The notes under the pieces are model-generated. The model saw nothing but the letters and a program-made list of their open reading frames with translations. It did not search any database and was not told the origin of the DNA. This document shows positions 5,560 through 6,198 of a stretch of 6,198 bases of DNA, piece after piece (within the stretch, counting starts at the first letter, position 1; every line of letters starts with the position of its first letter). Origin of the DNA: Chloroflexota bacterium. Lineage in GTDB: Bacteria; Chloroflexota; Dehalococcoidia; UBA1151. The position numbers were made by a program, and so were the translations under genes. Location: positions 1 to 6,198 of the forward strand of contig JADFQR010000085.1 in NCBI GenBank assembly GCA_022561735.1, written 5' to 3'.

Positions 5560-6198
5560 TAGCTACCAACCCTCCTGCTCTTCGAGCCGCTGGAATGTCC
5601 GTTCTCGTTCGCGAGAGAATTGCCGGTCGTCTCAGCTATGTAGCCGAAATCACCGGGGGCGCCGGACAAATCCCGGTGGTTGTCGCTTTCCGCGATTGCT
5701 TTCGTACGGCCTTTCTCGCCTCGCTCCTCGGAGCCGTCCCAACCGTCTTCGTCTCCGTTGTCTTCGGCGTTCCCGTTCGTGCGGTTTGTCCCGTCCCGTC
5801 GATTGGAGTCACCAGATTTATCGTTGTCCTCGTCGACCTCTGCGTTTCGCTTGCTGCGGTTCTCCTTGTCCCGTTCGTCGGAGTCGTCAGGCTCGTCCTG
5901 ATCCGGGTCAGCCTTTGCAGCGCCGTGGGACGCTCCGCTTTTGCCAGAAGCGTCCTCTGTGTCAGGTCCAGGAGAACCCCTGTGTGCGACACCGGCCGAA
6001 GAACCCCGTCCCGGGCCTGAGAGATCGTCTTCGACGACTCCGGTCTGAGCCAGTTCGCCATCGTCCACGACCGGTGACCGGTCGGAATACAGGTCTTCCG
6101 TGGAGTCCCCGGACACCGCGTTGGGATTCAGCGTGCGACGGCTGCCGCGCCGACGGAAGGCGGTGGCGCGATGAACGATGGACTGGAGATCAGCTACC
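5559..6198 (-). CDS. C-terminal part of a charged, probably disordered protein (5' end beyond window)
   Basis: I do not recognise this protein. The minus-strand frame is open from the right edge to a TAA at 5559-5561, giving 213 residues. A GTG at 6114-6116 could be taken as a start, but no Shine-Dalgarno precedes it and the frame continues upstream without a stop (VADLQSIVHRATAFRRRGSR, then RTLNPN). So the visible part is most likely the tail of a longer protein. It begins with an Arg-rich stretch, then an acidic Ser/Gly-rich region, then a mixed-charge segment dense in Asp, Glu, Lys, Arg and Asn (including DEPDDSDERDKENRSKRN), and ends in SKSRRVGS. There is no membrane segment, Cys pair or folded motif; it reads as intrinsically disordered. 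The kinase gene follows 84 nt later in the same direction, so the two probably share a transcript. The N-terminal domain off the edge would decide function; the frame choice itself is moderately sure. Confidence 0.55.
   Translation of the reverse strand, partial: VADLQSIVHRATAFRRRGSRRTLNPNAVSGDSTEDLYSDRSPVVDDGELAQTGVVEDDLSGPGRGSSAGVAHRGSPGPDTEDASGKSGASHGAAKADPDQDEPDDSDERDKENRSKRNAEVDEDNDKSGDSNRRDGTNRTNGNAEDNGDEDGWDGSEERGEKGRTKAIAESDNHRDLSGAPGDFGYIAETTGNSLANENGHSSGSKSRRVGS
5571..5576 (-). promoter_or_regulatory. Perfect AGGAGG Shine-Dalgarno inside the end of the upstream gene
   Basis: AGGAGG on the minus strand lies within the last codons of the charged protein, 11 nt before the ATG of the TAATG junction. 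It is the best anti-Shine-Dalgarno match in the window, yet the kinase gene itself starts about 100 nt later behind its own GGGAG. It supports re-initiation at the mini-ORF, but AGG AGG arginine codons alone could also explain it. Confidence 0.4.

Noticed and set aside
5343..6020. Plus-strand frame with hydrophobic valine-rich stretches that resemble membrane segments
   Set aside because: It begins inside the certain kinase gene on the opposite strand and has no ribosome site. The valine runs are the complement of Asp/Asn/Gly-type codons of the charged protein. It remains the main rival frame for 5559-6020.
6114..6116. GTG as the true start of the charged protein
   Set aside because: No Shine-Dalgarno precedes it and the frame continues open to the window edge, so the gene most likely starts outside.

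Overview
The window is GC-rich bacterial DNA with five recognisable or plausible protein genes, two of them cut by the window edges, plus one possible 30-codon mini-ORF. No rRNA, tRNA, CRISPR array, insertion sequence or phage gene was seen. The base composition and gene types would suit a Chloroflexota lineage (Dehalococcoidia / SAR202-like) or another high-GC environmental bacterium. That placement is inference only; nothing in the window is a taxonomic marker.

Layout from left to right. (1) Positions 1-328, minus strand: the N-terminal 109 residues of a sugar-phosphate nucleotidyltransferase, whose best start is a non-canonical CTG behind a strong Shine-Dalgarno. Three tandem copies of an 8-bp repeat abut that ribosome site. 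(2) 329-669: divergent intergenic region. (3) 670-2301, plus strand: a complete thiamine-diphosphate enzyme of the acetolactate-synthase-like superfamily. (4) 2352-2384: a perfect 14-bp hairpin between convergent genes, probably a terminator. (5) 2505-2864, minus strand: a small protein resembling the dimeric alpha-beta-barrel (EthD-like) group. (6) 2865-3026: a divergent promoter region with two adjacent inverted repeats. (7) 3030-3800, plus strand: an RsuA/RluB-type rRNA pseudouridine synthase. (8) 3933-5474, minus strand: a membrane sensor histidine kinase. (9) 5467-5559, minus strand: a possible mini-ORF bridging to the upstream gene. (10) 5559 to the right edge, minus strand: the C-terminal part of a charged, probably disordered protein whose frame runs open off the window.

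The genes do not form one pathway. The only likely operon is on the minus strand at the right: the charged protein, the mini-ORF and the histidine kinase are in line, with a TAATG stop/start junction and a short gap. No response regulator lies in the window. The remaining genes are single units with alternating orientation, so the first three intergenic regions carry either back-to-back promoters or shared terminators. I found no clear new biological system. The points most worth checking are the CTG start with its octamer repeat, the altered metal-site motif of the nucleotidyltransferase, the paired hairpins upstream of the pseudouridine synthase, and the mini-ORF junction.
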